A stretch of DNA of 64,000 nucleotides from Branchiostoma floridae (taxonomy: Eukaryota; Chordata; Leptocardii; Amphioxiformes; Branchiostomatidae), in the NCBI RefSeq assembly GCF_000003815.2, contig NC_049992.1:18830396-18894395 (forward strand), read 5' to 3'. The notes beneath the pieces are model-generated. The model saw only the letters and a program-made list of their open reading frames with translations. It was not told the origin of the DNA and made no database searches. This document shows, one piece after another, positions 11,840 to 24,096 of the stretch. Positions within the stretch are counted from its first letter, which is position 1. Each line of letters opens with the position of its first letter. The position numbers and the translations under genes are program-made.

Positions 11840-12316
11840 CTGATAAGGATGAGATTGTGTAGAAGTTTAGCTCTGTGAGCCTTGGCAAGTTGGTCTGTGT
11901 GTTACCGCACGAGTGGGTCTTTGTGACCAGGAATCTCCAGTTCTGCTCTGTTTCCTGGAAACCGCCAAACTCCTGGCGATGCTTCGTTCCTGCCTTCACG
12001 TTTGTAACGGACACGACGTCCACCCAGTTGAACATATTCAAGAAATGCTTTCTTGATGGCTTATTCTTTTGCAACTTGAAGGCTGCGATGTCATGGCAGG
12101 TGTCTCCGAAGTTATTGACTGCAACGCGGGTCAGTGTATGGGGTGACCTAAGGTCCATCATGATGGTTGGTTCCAAGAGGGTTGGTTCCCAGTAGGTTTC
12201 AGTGTCCCCATCGAAGACTTTTTTGGCCTCCACATTTCGTACGATCAGGCCGGCGTAGTGCCAAAGCCATGACGATTTTCGCTCCAGCCATTGACCGAAG
12301 GAGGCGGACACAGAAT
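11840..12316 (-). CDS. receptor gene A, F5/8 type C-like domain exon
   Basis: A 159-residue phase 1-1 exon with acceptor TTATAG and donor G|GTAAGG. It reads as a discoidin/F5-8C-type fold, a beta-sandwich that binds sugars or lipids in fucolectins, coagulation factors and many amphioxus proteins. Visible motifs are KKVFDGDTETYW (A-F-D-G-D-x-x-T-x-W), IMMDLRSPHTLTRVAVNNFG, HDIAAFKLQK, RQEFGGFQ and W-R-F-L-V-T-x-T followed by LTELNFY near the C-terminus. The loop after YWEP is shorter than usual for the family. It follows the stalk exon on the minus strand, so it would be the extracellular ligand-binding domain of a type II membrane protein. The next exon appears to be the decayed hevein-like one at 9060-9253. 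Ligand unknown. Confidence 0.83.
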
Positions 12317-12522
12317 CTATAACAATGACAATGTTTTTTTTTAGATATTCATAACATTCATATTCAGACTAAGCCAAATGCAGTAATCCTCAAAAGCCCC
12401 CCCCCCAAAAAAGCAGGGTCTGAATAGGGTAAAAATTTTTCAAACGAAGAAATGATGGAAATTGTAGGTAGTGTTTATAGTATGGTGACCATAAGCGTCG
12501 TTAACAGGTACAAAGGAGCTAC

Positions 12523-12715
12523 CAGAAATATAGGTTGTCTCCATAGGAGGGTGACCATTGGTGTAGGTAGTGCTCTCAGCAGGGAGGCCATTGGTGTAGG
12601 TAGTGTTCTCAGCTGGGTGACCATTGGTGTAGGTAGCGTTCTCAGCAGGGTGACCATTGGTGTAGGTAGCGTTCTCAGCAGGGTGACCATTGGTGTAGGG
12701 AGTGCCCAAAGCAGG
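12523..12715 (-). CDS. receptor gene A, extracellular repeat stalk exon
   Basis: The exon opens in phase 0 after TATTTACAG and encodes PALGTPYTNGHP, then four further 11-residue repeats of the form AEN(A/T)TYTNGHP, ending YISG. The donor TCTG|GTAGCT gives a phase 1 end, as in the paralogous stalks at 35245 and 59307. Repeats carry N-x-T sequons (NAT, NTT) and many Thr/Pro, so N- and O-glycosylation of an extended extracellular stalk is likely. If the donor is not used the frame runs on for about 26 residues and stops. At about 64 residues it is shorter than its paralogues (172 and 100). Coding tandem repeats of this kind vary in copy number. Confidence 0.78.
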
Positions 12716-12920
12716 CTGTAAATAGGAGAGATTATTGTTTTTTTTTAAGTACATACAGTGAACAAAACTGGTGGCGAATATAAATACGGACGGGAATTTC
12801 CACTATGTAACATGATTAAGATTAACGATGCTCTCCTAAAATGACATGAACATGTTTTACGTGACACAAAGTCATTCACGTACTAGACATCTCAAAACGG
12901 AATAAAGACCGATGTCATAC

Positions 12921-13033
12921 CTTTTTAACTTCTCGAACACTGTTGTTTGCATATAGCCATGTTCCGAAAAAGATCAATGCCACCAACAAGGCAGTTATTA
13001 TCACGGCAAAGCCAATACTGCCATAAGTGCAAT
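12921..13033 (-). CDS. receptor gene A, transmembrane exon
   Basis: A 113-nt exon (acceptor TTTACAG, donor AAG|GTATGA) encoding CTYGSIGFAVIITALL, then VALIFFGTWLY and ANNSVREVKK. The hydrophobic run of about 23 residues is a single membrane span. It lies after a tyrosine-rich tail and before a glycosylated stalk, and there is no signal peptide, so the protein should be type II (N-terminus inside). The same exon, same length and phases, occurs at 34998-35110 and 59061-59173. Confidence 0.82.
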
Positions 13034-14225
13034 CTGTAAATACATATGATGGGAACGTCAAGATGTCGGTGAAAATGAAGCACGTATTCGGGATACATAC
13101 ATTAAAGGGAATGGCTAGTGCACAGAAAATACATATAATAGCTATCTTCAATGTAGCAAGGCTCCTGCGTCTATACTTCGTTTTGTGGGTAAGTCATTAA
13201 AGACATCCAGCTATTGAAAAGAACTGTTGTATAATGGACTTCATCAAAACTTCAGTCAAAACTATTACGCTTATTACGGTAACATAATGTCAAATGTTTC
13301 TTAACATCCAAGAAAGAATATATACTATTGACATAAGTATTTGAAAAACTTCACTTTTCAAATATGAAATATTGTCGTTATTTTGATCAGGTACTCGGTT
13401 GGGCTAAGGCGGCCCAGACACGCTCGATTTGAGTTCGGGCGCGTGTCCCCTTAAGCTTGTCCAGCCGAATTCGAACCATGTTCGATTATGTTCTATCACG
13501 TAATTCGAATCGGTTATTTGCGACTATTCAATGTAAACACGCACTGTAGGGACCCTTTGTCCTTGGTGGGTGGCTGTGCGGATCGGGTTATGACATTTAC
13601 GCATACGGCTTTAAGCACAGCTCAAACTAACAGTATTGATCTTTATACTCAAGTTTTACTGATAATAGCTATCTTATCAAAACTGTCCGAGGCTTTTTGT
13701 TTAATTATTCTATATATTTGTAACTATGGCGTTTTTTAAACGAAAAATCACAGAAGAATAGTCGTGTCTGGCCGAAAAAAACAATGTAATCAGAATTTAA
13801 AGCAAAATAGCCTCGGACAAAAGTAATGAGTATCAGGTACTTTAGTAGGCTCTCATCTCTAAAATATCATGGCGGAAGGTTTTTTTTCCTCCTTTGCTTA
13901 GGCCTATGAAATAAACACCACTTTTGTAAAAATTAAAATGTGTATTTCTAACCCCAAATCCAGCATAAAGAATGCACAAATACAAGTATTCAACGTGTAT
14001 CAAATAGTACATTAATTCAGTACAAAAACCATTTGTCCATCAGGGTGCGACCAAGCAATCCAAAGATACGGGCATCTGTATGGAATACGTTACTTTCCTT
14101 TAACTTTAAGCCTGGGCCGCCTCACACCAACCTACTATTGATCCATCGCCATAAAATAAAATAAATATTTTTTTAAAGAGACTACATGAAGCTATATCTG
14201 AACCTAAAAAGATAAATAAACTTAC

Positions 14226-14904
14226 GGCAACGTGCTTGTTGTGGTACGTTTGGCACGTTCGTCGGATTCCTGTTCAGGGTGTCTTGCATGTTTGGATCTG
14301 TACTCGGGATACGTCTGTTTTCATGTATGTCATTGTTATCATTTCCAGGAACCACGTTGTCAACATTATGTTCAGTTGAGTTGCCATTGTTATCGTTTTC
14401 AGGAACCACGTTGTCAGCATCATGTTCATTTGAGTTGCATTCTGACATGTACAATGGGTTGGGGGATTCATATGCGACACCGTAAGCCATAGAGGGGTCC
14501 AATTTGGTATTATCGTCCATGATATAGACGTATTCAGGAATCTCAGCCTCGGTGTCACTTTTTTGGATTGTGTTTTTGCCATAATCATCATTGTTCGTTG
14601 TTTTAGTTATAATTCTTGTTGCGTATTTTAGGTTGGTGCAAGAATTAGAACTACTTGATATGTTTGTTGTGTATCCTGAATGTTGCTTAGGGATACGATT
14701 TATGTTTGATTTCAAAGCCACAATTTCATTTTTATTTTCATTTTTATTTGGATTAACATCTACATTAGCTGAGGCATTTTGGATTGCCTGTCCGGTATCA
14801 ACTGCAGTTTCAGTAATATCAAGCATATGATTTCCATTATCTTTACGTATATGCGTCAAACTCATTTTTGAGGCATCGTTTTCGGTTATGATGTCTTCAG
14901 CCAT
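14226..14904 (-). CDS. receptor gene A, N-terminal cytoplasmic tail exon
   Basis: It encodes 226 residues starting MAEDIITEN and ending VPNVPQQARC, with donor C|GTAAG in phase 1. ATG at 14904-14902 is chosen because MAEDIIT is shared by all four paralogous exons, and an acceptor-like CTACAG lies 14 nt upstream, suggesting a 5' non-coding exon. The tail is acidic and Asn-rich with no signal peptide. Of the NPxY motifs in its paralogues it keeps NPLY only; the last one has become NPTN. It contains a local duplication: two runs of (T/A)EH(N/D)(V/A)DNVVP(E/G)NDNN. NPxY motifs elsewhere bind PTB domains and endocytic adaptors, so adaptor docking is a reasonable inference. No known family name is recognised. 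Confidence 0.75.
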
Positions 14905-15009
14905 GTTTATCCCTCGAACTGTAGTAAAAAAACAACTAGATATTGGTAAGCTCATCATCATCATCGTAACCTCACACATAAATAAAGTGAATTTTATGCA
15001 AATGACCAA

Positions 15010-16949
15010 CTAATTTAAATAACTTATGTGATGCTCACACTTAACTTTTTTTTCAATTTAGAAGTATAAGTATAAAGTTCCCACCATACGTCGATAAAGC
15101 TTAGACATACATCCAATAAGATAAGCTAAATAGCAACTACTCAACTGGATATGATTTTAAATACGGTCAGACCTTTCAAGTAGAATTCTATACATTTCTT
15201 CAGTGACAAGGAGAAAATCTTTTTGGTGAGCAGGTCTTATACCTTTCCTATAAATTGCCATTGTACCCACTAAACCCCTATGACAACCTATTCGCTACCT
15301 TAACATCATAACCACTGCTTGGCACTGAACATCCACAGGTTTTTGTAAAGTCCTACTGCAGTACCAGGTGTCCAATGCACCCTTTATCATCCTGTTCACC
15401 CAAATTTACCCGCCTGCTATATACCATCGCAAGCAATCCACAGGATCTTAAGATATACCCTTACATTGGACAAAATGACTATGCCAAATTGGGATTAAGC
15501 CCGGCATGGTACACAAAGCCCCCCCCCCCCCCTTCGTACTTTACAAACGACTTGGGTTACTATCATTAAATTTGCATGGATTCATAAAGCTTCATCTGTT
15601 CTGTAATTTTGATATCGTTATGACGTGACATGTCATAATAAGAAGACGTCAAATGCGATTTTTCTGGCGTATATGTATATTTCATTTGTACCTAAATCCA
15701 TACTGTATTCCAGAGGAGATTCAGTTCTGCTGGTAATATTTTTCTGAATCGAAAAATATAATTGTATCGACCACTTGACATTGAACCTGGACAAAGGAGC
15801 AGTTGCATTATAAAGCAGTAACCCCCCGAGTACCCTCTAATTAAATCAAAGCCAGGTGTAACACATTATAATGCGATTAACCATTGGAAAAACTTCAACT
15901 TGGCAGCTCTAAAGAAAAATTTGGTTGAGCTTAAAAAATTACTTTTCCAATGTGTTTCTGGATACTTGTTTGATATTTTGTAGCCTTAGTAACTTTATTT
16001 CTTCCCACTTGCTTGTGGTCGAAAATTGGCTTTGATCTTTGTCAACCATCCCACTGAAACCCATGCTTAAGATTTCATAAAAATGGGCAGCTCTTAAGAA
16101 ATCGAGGTCCGATCTCAAAAACAATGTCTGCAGCATGTGTGTGAATAGTTGTTCATCATTTTCCCATAGCAACCTAATTCTTCTATTTATTTGACCCCAA
16201 AGTTGACCTGGAACTTTAGATATTTATCCCATAGGAACCAATAGTTAAGGCATTATTCCCATCATGCATCACATCCGATGGGTCCATTTATTTGTTCATC
16301 TCTGATTTATTGTGACCTATTTTAATAGTTGACTCTGTGTACATAAAGCGGCCTACGCTAGAGCAGCCCAATTTTATGTCTTTGCATGAAATTTGATGAT
16401 TTTACAAAATTTGAAAAGTTTTCCCTTTTTCCTGTACTCATGGTAACCGCTTGTTGATAGGCGTTTGTGACGAAAATTGCTAATTTCGAATTCGATCGTA
16501 ACCATGTATTTTTGAGGTATTCTTTCGACATTTTTTACTAAATAAAGTTTAGTGTATCTTACATCTGACGTAAAATAATTTTAAATCCTCATATTTTCTA
16601 AATTTTACATCATTCCCCATAAATCAATGACCATAAGATAAGGCGATTAGGAGCTTCAAACGCGGGCATCAATGGCTTCTTATTAACAGCATAACGATAG
16701 AAATAATTGCTACATTACAACTAATGCACCTAATTGCACCTATACCGCAATTCCATAATGATGGTTCAGCTACTTTTGAACTCACAAGACGAAAATTACT
16801 CTAAGTCACACTTTTATGGGTGTTATAGCTATCAATCATTACGTTGCATCTTTATAAAGGCCTCCTATTACCCGGTATAATCTTTAGAGTCGAATTTATT
16901 TTGAGACTTTCATACGATACAACAGTCGTTTGAAAACAGCTGCATAACA
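15010..16949. other. upstream region of receptor gene A; mostly no features
   Basis: No promoter could be placed with confidence. A C run lies at 15519-15532. One protein-like open frame is listed separately. The rest is AT-rich and shows nothing recognisable. Confidence 0.4.
15939..16223 (-). CDS. unidentified protein-like open frame (possible stray exon)
   Basis: The minus strand reads GQLWGQINRRIRLLWENDEQ, then LFTHMLQTLF and on through FYEILSMGF and KWEEIKLL to a stop at 15939. Its balanced amino-acid composition stands out against the surrounding AT-rich DNA. A possible acceptor TTCCAG precedes it at about 16211-16216 and would be phase 1. I do not recognise the family. It could be an exon of an unseen gene, a retrocopy piece or chance. 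No neighbouring exon with matching phase was found. Confidence 0.25.
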   Translation of the reverse strand: MSKVPGQLWGQINRRIRLLWENDEQLFTHMLQTLFLRSDLDFLRAAHFYEILSMGFSGMVDKDQSQFSTTSKWEEIKLLRLQNIKQVSRNTLEK

Positions 16950-17560
16950 ATTGTAACATGGTCAATATTACGTTTGGTACATAGTTTGGTTTCTGTCATG
17001 CGAACTCAATAAACAAAATGGTCTGACATTTGTACTCACCACTTCTATATTGTAGTGTCTCACAGTCCTTCTCGCTTTATCAGGACTCAATTCTCAACGA
17101 CACGACTGCGGTATTTGCTCGTTTCTAGTGTCGGTTGACTGTAATGAATAATTCAAGACACAGGACGAACCATGTCGCAAGTGCCTTACATCGGATGTAG
17201 ATGCATTGATATGTCATCGTCTGTTGTTATGTTGGGAGTTAAGTGAACGAAGTGCTTGTCTAAACAAATATGTACTTCAATATGGCACAATTTTTATTGT
17301 TTCACAGTAAAGTGTGCATCTGTGCTGTATGCATTCCTTTTATTTTCATTAAAACATGAACTTGCCCGAGCACGTTTGTCAACAACATCAGACAAAACAT
17401 CAGACATGAAATGTCAGGTTCTTGAATAGACATCAATACACCACCACGTTACGTAAAGTTCCTTTGTCGCAATTGTGGTTTTAGAAATGGCAAATATATG
17501 GGTTCATTTTTGATAGTCGTTTCGTGATAATGTACAGGTTACATTATCTTTTAGGTCGGT
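16950..17560 (-). repeat. 400-bp unit, inverted copy upstream of receptor gene A
   Basis: Read on the minus strand it matches the units at 21140, 26880 and 48400: 'gatgtctattc(a)gaacctgacattt', 'gacaaacgtgctcgggcaag', 'ttcgtcctgtgtcttgaat', 'gataaagcgagaaggactgtga', ending at a donor-like G|GTGAGTAC (GT at 17039-17038). Homology with the 21140 copy runs on past this point ('attgagttcgcatgacagaa'). It lies upstream of gene A in the orientation seen for the plus-strand genes. Confidence 0.75.
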
Positions 17561-18061
17561 ATTGGGTAAGTACGGGTTTGGCAACATTTATCTTCCAAGT
17601 CCCATTTTTTTTAGTCAGTCTACGCGGAGAAAAAAAACGTGTAAAATGTCACCAAACTGTTACATAAAAGCAAAAACAGCTATTCCCGAGACTCATCATG
17701 CGTTGAAAGATACCCACCTTGTCTTGGTAGGGGTCGTATGCTAATTTGAAGTCGCCTTCGACCTAAATCCAAGATGGCGGACCATATGGCCAGATCAAGA
17801 ATAATTTAACTTATCTTATTTTCCCCTTAGAATTTGTAACTACGTGGTAGTATACCATCAAGACCGCTTGATTGAACGTTTTTAGTTCATTTGCATTGTC
17901 ATTTGCGGTTATTTGTTGCAAAAATGTATTATTGAAAATTAAAGGTGCTGGATATAAGATTGCGGAGCCCAAATATCAGCTTAGATATGCATGGCGTCAT
18001 TTTATGTTGATGTTGCTATTGGCAATGAGTAACTGCAACATAGGATAAAAACAAAAAGAAG

Positions 18062-18985
18062 TAAATTCTGCTCGGTGACAGAACCATAGGCTAGTTTACT
18101 GGTGATTACAAATGAGCAGTTTGCTCGGCGACAGAGGCTAGTTCACTATTGATTCAAGGTGCGCGGATTGTTCGGTGACAGAGGCTAGTTCACTGGCGAT
18201 TACAAGTGCGCAGTTTGCTTGGTGACAGTGACTAGTTCACTATCTAATGTTTATAAGTGCGCAGTTTGCTCGGTGACAGAGGCTAGTTCACTAGTGATTA
18301 CACGCGCGCAGTTTACTTGGTGACAGAGGCTAGTTCACTATTTAATGTTTATAAGTGCGCAGTTTGCTCGGTGACACAGGCTAGTTCTCTGTGATTACAA
18401 GTGCGCAGTTTGCTCGGTGACAGAGGCTAGTTCACTACTGATTACACGCGCGCAGTTTACTTGGTGACAGAGGCTAGTTCACTATTTAATGTTTATAAGT
18501 GCGCAGTTTGCTCGGTGACACAGGCTAGTTCTCTGTGATTACAAGTGCGCAGTATGCTCGGTGACAGAGGCTAGTTCACTAGAAATTACAAGTGCGCAGT
18601 TTGCTCGGTGACAGAGGCTAGTTCACTAGTGATTCAAGGTGCGCGGATTGTTCGGTGACAGAACCATAGTCTAGTTTACTAGTAATTACAAATGCGCCGT
18701 TTGCTCCGTGACAGAGGCTAGTTCACTAGTGATTCCGAGTGCGCCGTTTGCTCGGTGACAGAGGCTAGTTCACTATTGATTCCAAGTGCGCCGTTTGCTC
18801 GGTGACAGAGGTTAGTTCACTAGTGATTACAAGTGCGCAGTTGCTCGGTGACAGAGGCTAGTTCACTAGTGATTACAAGTGCGCAGTTTGGTCGGTGACA
18901 GAGGTTAGTTCACTAGTGATTACAAGTGCGCAGTTGCTCGGTGACAGAGGCTTGTTCACTGGCGATTACACAGGACAAGACTGCG
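18062..18985 (+). repeat. 47-bp minisatellite array (array 1)
   Basis: About 19 tandem units of roughly 47 bp with consensus parts 'gtgcgcagtttgctcggtga', 'cagaggctagttcactagtg' and 'attacaa'. Unit boundaries contain the palindrome TCACTAGTGA. Orientation is opposite to the arrays at 23040, 27322 and 48838, which fits its position upstream of the minus-strand receptor gene. Confidence 0.95.
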
Positions 18986-19411
18986 CGAACATCCTGCGGG
19001 GGAGGGGAAATTTGTTACCGTTTTTTGTTCGCACAGTCCTAAGTGCGCACAACCTCCATGACAATTATGAAGACAACCTTTCTGGTTGAATTTTTTTTTC
19101 AAATTCGCACGCTCGCATCAGTTTTAGGGTTTCAAGGGGATATCATCCATGCGATAAATCAACATTGCCTAAAAAGGGCGTTAATGAACCACATGTGCGA
19201 TTTTCATTTGTGTGAAAATGAAGCCCACATTTGTTACGACGACCACTATATTCACTAGACTATTGTAATATGTAACACGCGATCACAAAAGTATTCATCT
19301 ACATTCGATGTATGGCACCCACAAAATGTTTCGTCTTGATTTTTAGATGCTTTTTAAGTCATCTAACACCAGGAACGGACTCAGAACCTAACACCGCAGT
19401 TGTTTCTGTAA

Positions 19412-20049
19412 CCCTGTTCAGGCCGGGCTTTTTTGGTCAATCCTGGACGGGGGGGAGGGATAGGCCCGCCCCTTTTTATTCCTGTAACTCATTTACAACT
19501 TATTCTATGACCACCAAATCCTTTGAGAATGATGTAGATATAACGTCTAAGGTTTTAAAGAAATTCGATGTTAGATGACGTCATATGACGCATCTATGAC
19601 GCCATAATTTTATAGTATTGGCCGGAACCATGAAAAGGATATTTTAAGAAAAATCAAGGTATGCTGAAATGCAACAGCCAGTGCAGATAAGAAAAGATAG
19701 CAAAAAGACAATGTAAATAGGCAAAAATGGGGAAATTAAACGTTTTTGATGAAAAAATACCAGGTAAATACAAATTCTAAGGGGAAATAGTTATATTTGA
19801 TCTGGTAATGATCTGCCATCTTGGATATTTGTCGATTTCGTCATCAATCATTTAATTATAAAAACATTTATAATAACACGGAAAAATCCCAAAAATTCTC
19901 CACATTTCGTGAACTTGTTAAAAACTTTAAAAACACTTGAAAATTTTAGGAAAACTTGACGGATTTAATGGCTCTAGCGTAAGCCGTTCTGGTCTTATGC
20001 AACAAGAAAGTTGGTACGTTCCTCGCACCTCTCCCCCGTCTGAATAGGG
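19412..20049 (+). mobile_element. TTAA-flanked MITE, copy 1
   Basis: Begins CCCTGTTCAGGCCGGGC and ends CCGTCTGAATAGGG followed by TTAA; the left flank is GTAA, one base off. Body modules ('tggtcaatcctggacgggg', 'aggaaaacttgacggattta', 'gctctagcgtaagccgttct') are shared with the copies at 24097, 45434 and 61547. It is internally deleted relative to the 948-bp copy. TTAA targets and CCCT ends point to the piggyBac superfamily; there is no transposase. Confidence 0.75.
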
Positions 20050-20349
20050 TTAAAACCATTGTTTTACTTTACAAGCAAAGTTCCGAAGCGATCTTGTGAT
20101 AAGTCTGGAGTAAAATGACCTTTGTTCCTTTTCAAAAGGTCGACAACGTCTTAGATTCTCCGTTTTCTTACAAGCAGCTGTAGATTAGTTTTGGGGAAAA
20201 TTAGGTACAAAGATATTTAACTATTGCCCAATATCAAGTTCCAATACTGATCACTACACTTATGTACATTAAGGAGGAAACAGCTAAGATTAGATATATA
20301 CAACAAATCTTTACCTTACGTGTTGGTCTTTACCTTAGGTGTTGGTCTT

Positions 20350-20740
20350 ACAACTATTCGGAAACCTGACGTTTCACTTGCATGATGTTAATGCAAAAAA
20401 GGCGGTCGGGCAAGTTCATTGAAACGTTTTTAGGCTTGTATACAGAAAACAAACACTTTTTATTGTAAAACAATAAATATTGTGTCTCGATAAAGTACAC
20501 TGTATTTCAGACATACACTTCACTAGCTATAATTCCATCAGCAAGATTTCCGGTATGCCTACAAGCGATCACAAAGTCATTCATTCTGTATTAGGTACCT
20601 GCGAAATGGTTCGTTCTAAGTCTTGGTTAATTTATTCAAACAACACCAAAAACGACCTCTGTCTACCCAGAACCAAATATTTCTGTTGCGTCGATGTGTT
20701 TCGTGTCCGGACAAAACCTTGAGAAGCCATCTGGTACATG
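20350..20740 (+). repeat. 400-bp unit, diverged copy
   Basis: Shares 'acctgacgtttcact', 'tattgtaaaacaataaa', 'cctgcgaaatggttcgttct' and 'ctctgtctacccagaacc' with the other units, and ends ATG|GTGAGTATAAAATG. More diverged in its second half than the copy at 21140. Confidence 0.65.
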
Positions 20741-21139
20741 GTGAGTATAAAATGTAGGGTAATTTCTTGATTAAATACACCTTACTGAAAACATTACTGT
20801 GCATTAAGTAGGCAGTTGTCTTGGAGGCCAGGTAAATATATACAAATATGTACAAATATACGAATACAAGTATGATGAGTCTCGGGTATTGATGCATTTG
20901 CTTTTATGTAAGAGTTTAGTGACATTTGACAAGATTTTTTTAACGAGCAGACTGATTTTGGTAAAATGGGACTTAGGAGATAGAATTTTGTCGAACCCGT
21001 ACTTACCTTATTCCGACCTAAACGTTTAGTTACTGATAACCTAACCTGTACATTATCAGGATACGACTTAGAACAATGATTCCAGATATTAGAGCCAATC
21101 TCTAAAACAAAAATTGCGACAAAGAGACTTTACGTGACG

Positions 21140-21553
21140 CGTTGGTGTATTGATGTCTATTCAGTAACCTGGTGGTTTATTTTCCTGGTGTTGTTGACAG
21201 ACGTGCTCGGGCAAGTTCATTATTTTGATAAATGGAAATGTATACAACACAAACACAGTTTTTACTGTAAAACAATAAAATTGTGTCATAATAAAGTATA
21301 TACTTGTTCAGACAAGCATTTCATTCACTATACTTCCAACATACCAACAGCCGATGGCATATCAATGCATCTATATTCGATGTTATAGGCACCTGCGAAA
21401 TGGTTCATTCTGTGTCTTGAATAATTCATTACAGTCAGTTAACCAACACCAGAGCTAACTTTGTCTACCTAGAACAAAATATCGCAGTCGTGTCGCTGAG
21501 ATTTGAATCCTAATAAACCAAGGACTGTGAGACACGATCATAGAAGACCTCTG
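21140..21553 (+). repeat. 400-bp unit, upstream of truncated receptor copy B
   Basis: A well preserved unit: 'ttgatgtctattcagtaacc', 'gacagacgtgctcgggcaag', 'cctgcgaaatggttcattct', 'gtcgtgtcgctgaggtttga', ending CTG|GTGAGTATAAAATG. It pairs as an inverted repeat with 16950-17560. Confidence 0.75.
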
Positions 21554-21659
21554 GTGAGTATAAAATGTCTAATAATTTTGCTTATTGAGTTCGCATGACA
21601 GAAACCAAACTATTAAATACTGTTTAATATTGACCATGTTACACATGTATAATTGATTT

Positions 21660-23039
21660 TTTATTTATTTGCAAAATTATGGCCGAAGGCTAATCATTGC
21701 ATGTACAGTCTCAAATACTAAGAATAGAAAATAGTGTAATACATAACACTATGGTCTTATCAACTACTAGTATATGATACAATGTATACCATTTCTGGGT
21801 TTGACTTCTTTTTTTAATGCAGTTGTTAATGAAATGTCTCACGTCTTGCATAATTATTGATGTTTTTGTTTTAGTAGAGATATTCTTTTTGTGATCTCCT
21901 AGATGGTAAAAGCTCTGTAAAATTGTGGCAATTGTTTGAAATTATCTATTTCTACAGCTTCATATTGTGTACACTGGCTCTGACTGTTTCATTTTCCACT
22001 GCATCCATTGAGCAAAACGCACATAATCTTTCGTGGGCCTCGTTCTATCTATAATGGATTTTAGTCTTTGGTCTGAGTTTGTTTGTTTTATTAGGATCTC
22101 CATTAGTGATATAAAATATTACTATTAATCCCGTTGTCCAAAACAATTCAAATACAATGTAATGAACCATAAGCAACAAAAACTATAAGATTTGTGAACT
22201 GAATAAGTTGCAAAAAATCATCTGAGGTATCTTAAAGTGAACGAGAGAGGTCAGAGATCATCATTATAACAGAACCATGATCTCGGTTTTGTGGCATGCG
22301 TTGAATAGACATGATGATTAACACAACATAATTGAATTGAATAACCTGAATATGCATAAATATGAGTACAGAGTCAAGTAGTAACGATAATAAGAAATAA
22401 TGTTACGTAATAGACTGTATATTACTAAAAACAAGACCAGCAACAACATCAAAATCATGACTAATGTATTGACAAAAGAACAGAAAAAAGCTGCTTGATA
22501 AATAATAGAAAATAATAACGCTATCATTCACTGGTTGCCATTTCAACTGTAATTTTTCATAATATCGGAAATGTACCCGGAGAAGGTTTTAGTCATGTCG
22601 AAATAGACATTTTTTAGACTTTTTGACAAGCGTCCACTATTTTGTGTAATCGCCTTACGTACATTCACAACAAACTAGGGGTGCTATGTCCTAAGTGTCG
22701 GAAAGTTCCATACCAAGCCCCCCCCCCCCCTTTCCCGTTAAAGGTGGGGTTGTATATTCTCTCATTTATAGCCTCCCTATCTCCGTTCGAACCAGCGGGG
22801 TTTACGGTCTCAAGGATATCGGTGGATTTGAGCTCGAAGGAGGTTAAAGGCTTTTCTTCAAGATCACTTTAGTGTCACTGCGGAAAGATAGTGGGTACTA
22901 TCTGAAACGTCTAACCGTTTCCAAAATCATATCCAGTTGCTTGAGTAACTGTTTTTTTTGGCATGTCTAATTATATGGATGTCTAATCTTCATTGACGAG
23001 TATAATTATGTATTACTTTTAATACTTCCTTTTTTTAAC
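21660..23039. other. no gene recognised
   Basis: AT-rich DNA without recognisable coding exons or repeats apart from a C run at about 22721-22730. It leads directly into minisatellite array 2. Confidence 0.4.
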
Positions 23040-23395
23040 TAGCCTCTGTCACCGAGCAATCTGTGCACTTATAAACATTAGTGAACTAGCCTCTGTCACC
23101 GATTAAACTGCGCACTTGGAATCACAAGTGAACTAGCCTCTTTCACCGATCAAACTGCGCACTTGGAATCACTAGTGAGCTAGCCTTTGTCACCGAGCAA
23201 AACTGCGCACTTGTAAAAACTAGCGAACTAGGCTCTGTCACCGAGCAAACTGCGCACTTGGAATCACTAGTGAACCAGCCTCTGTCACCGAGAAAACTGC
23301 GCACTTTTAAAAACTAGTGAACTAGCCTCTGTCACGGAGCAAACTAGCCTCTGTCACCGAGCAAACTGCGTACTTGGTTCTGTTACCTAGCAGAC
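23040..23395 (-). repeat. 47-bp minisatellite array (array 2)
   Basis: Seven to eight units in the orientation 'gaactagcctctgtcaccga', 'gcaaactgcgcacttg', 'gaatcactagt'. This is the reverse complement of array 1. Confidence 0.93.
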
Positions 23396-23519
23396 CGTTC
23401 TTCTTTCGTTCTTATCCTATGTTGCAGTTACTCATTGATGATGCGCAACTACGTTCACACACTGACATTTTATAAACATTTTTGTACTGTAACAAATTAA
23501 TACAATATACATTCATTGC

Positions 23520-23677
23520 TAGGCACCATCAAAATGGTTCGTCTTGAGTCTTGAATAACCTTTACAGTAAACTGATACCAGGAATGAATTATTTCCACAG
23601 AGAACAAAACATTACAGTTTTGTCGTTGAGGTTTGAGTCCTGATAAAGCGAGAAGGAGAGTCATATAAGTTATCCGG
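23520..23677 (+). repeat. partial 400-bp unit
   Basis: The second half of the unit only: 'ggcaccatcaaaatggttcg', 'tctgagtcttgaat'-like text, 'gtcgttgaggtttgagtcct', 'gataaagcgagaagga', ending in GTGGGTAC in place of GTGAGTA. It follows array 2, the order also seen at 31900-32781 and 50050-51038. Confidence 0.65.
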
Positions 23678-24096
23678 TGGGTACAACAACACGTTGAATG
23701 ACTTTGTTTTCAATTTGGGTTATCATCAGCTTAATTTTTTTGGATCTTATCTTCTACCATTCTATCCTTACAGAACTACACAGTTACCCGTTACAACGTC
23801 ATAAAATTCAGAATCAAATGAGAGCGCAAGGCTGTAAGCATCATTTTGCTAAAATATATTCTATATCATGATATTGTTTGATATTTCAAGCTAAATATTT
23901 TGCACATTATAACGATGGGCCAGTTTTAAAATAATGTCAGTAACGTTTCTAATCATCTTTGTCTGAATTCCGAACTGATATCCGTTATTCTCAAAGTATA
24001 GAATGCTGTAATGATTTCTTTGAATCTATCAGATGTATCAGTCTTAGGATAACCCGTGAAGTGACGTTACGTCTGGTATCGTAATATCATCATTAA

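Noticed and set aside
12452-12721. Plus-strand frame over the gene A stalk (GVGSVLSRVTI repeats)
   Set aside because: Shadow of the minus-strand stalk exon; the same shadow appears over every stalk.
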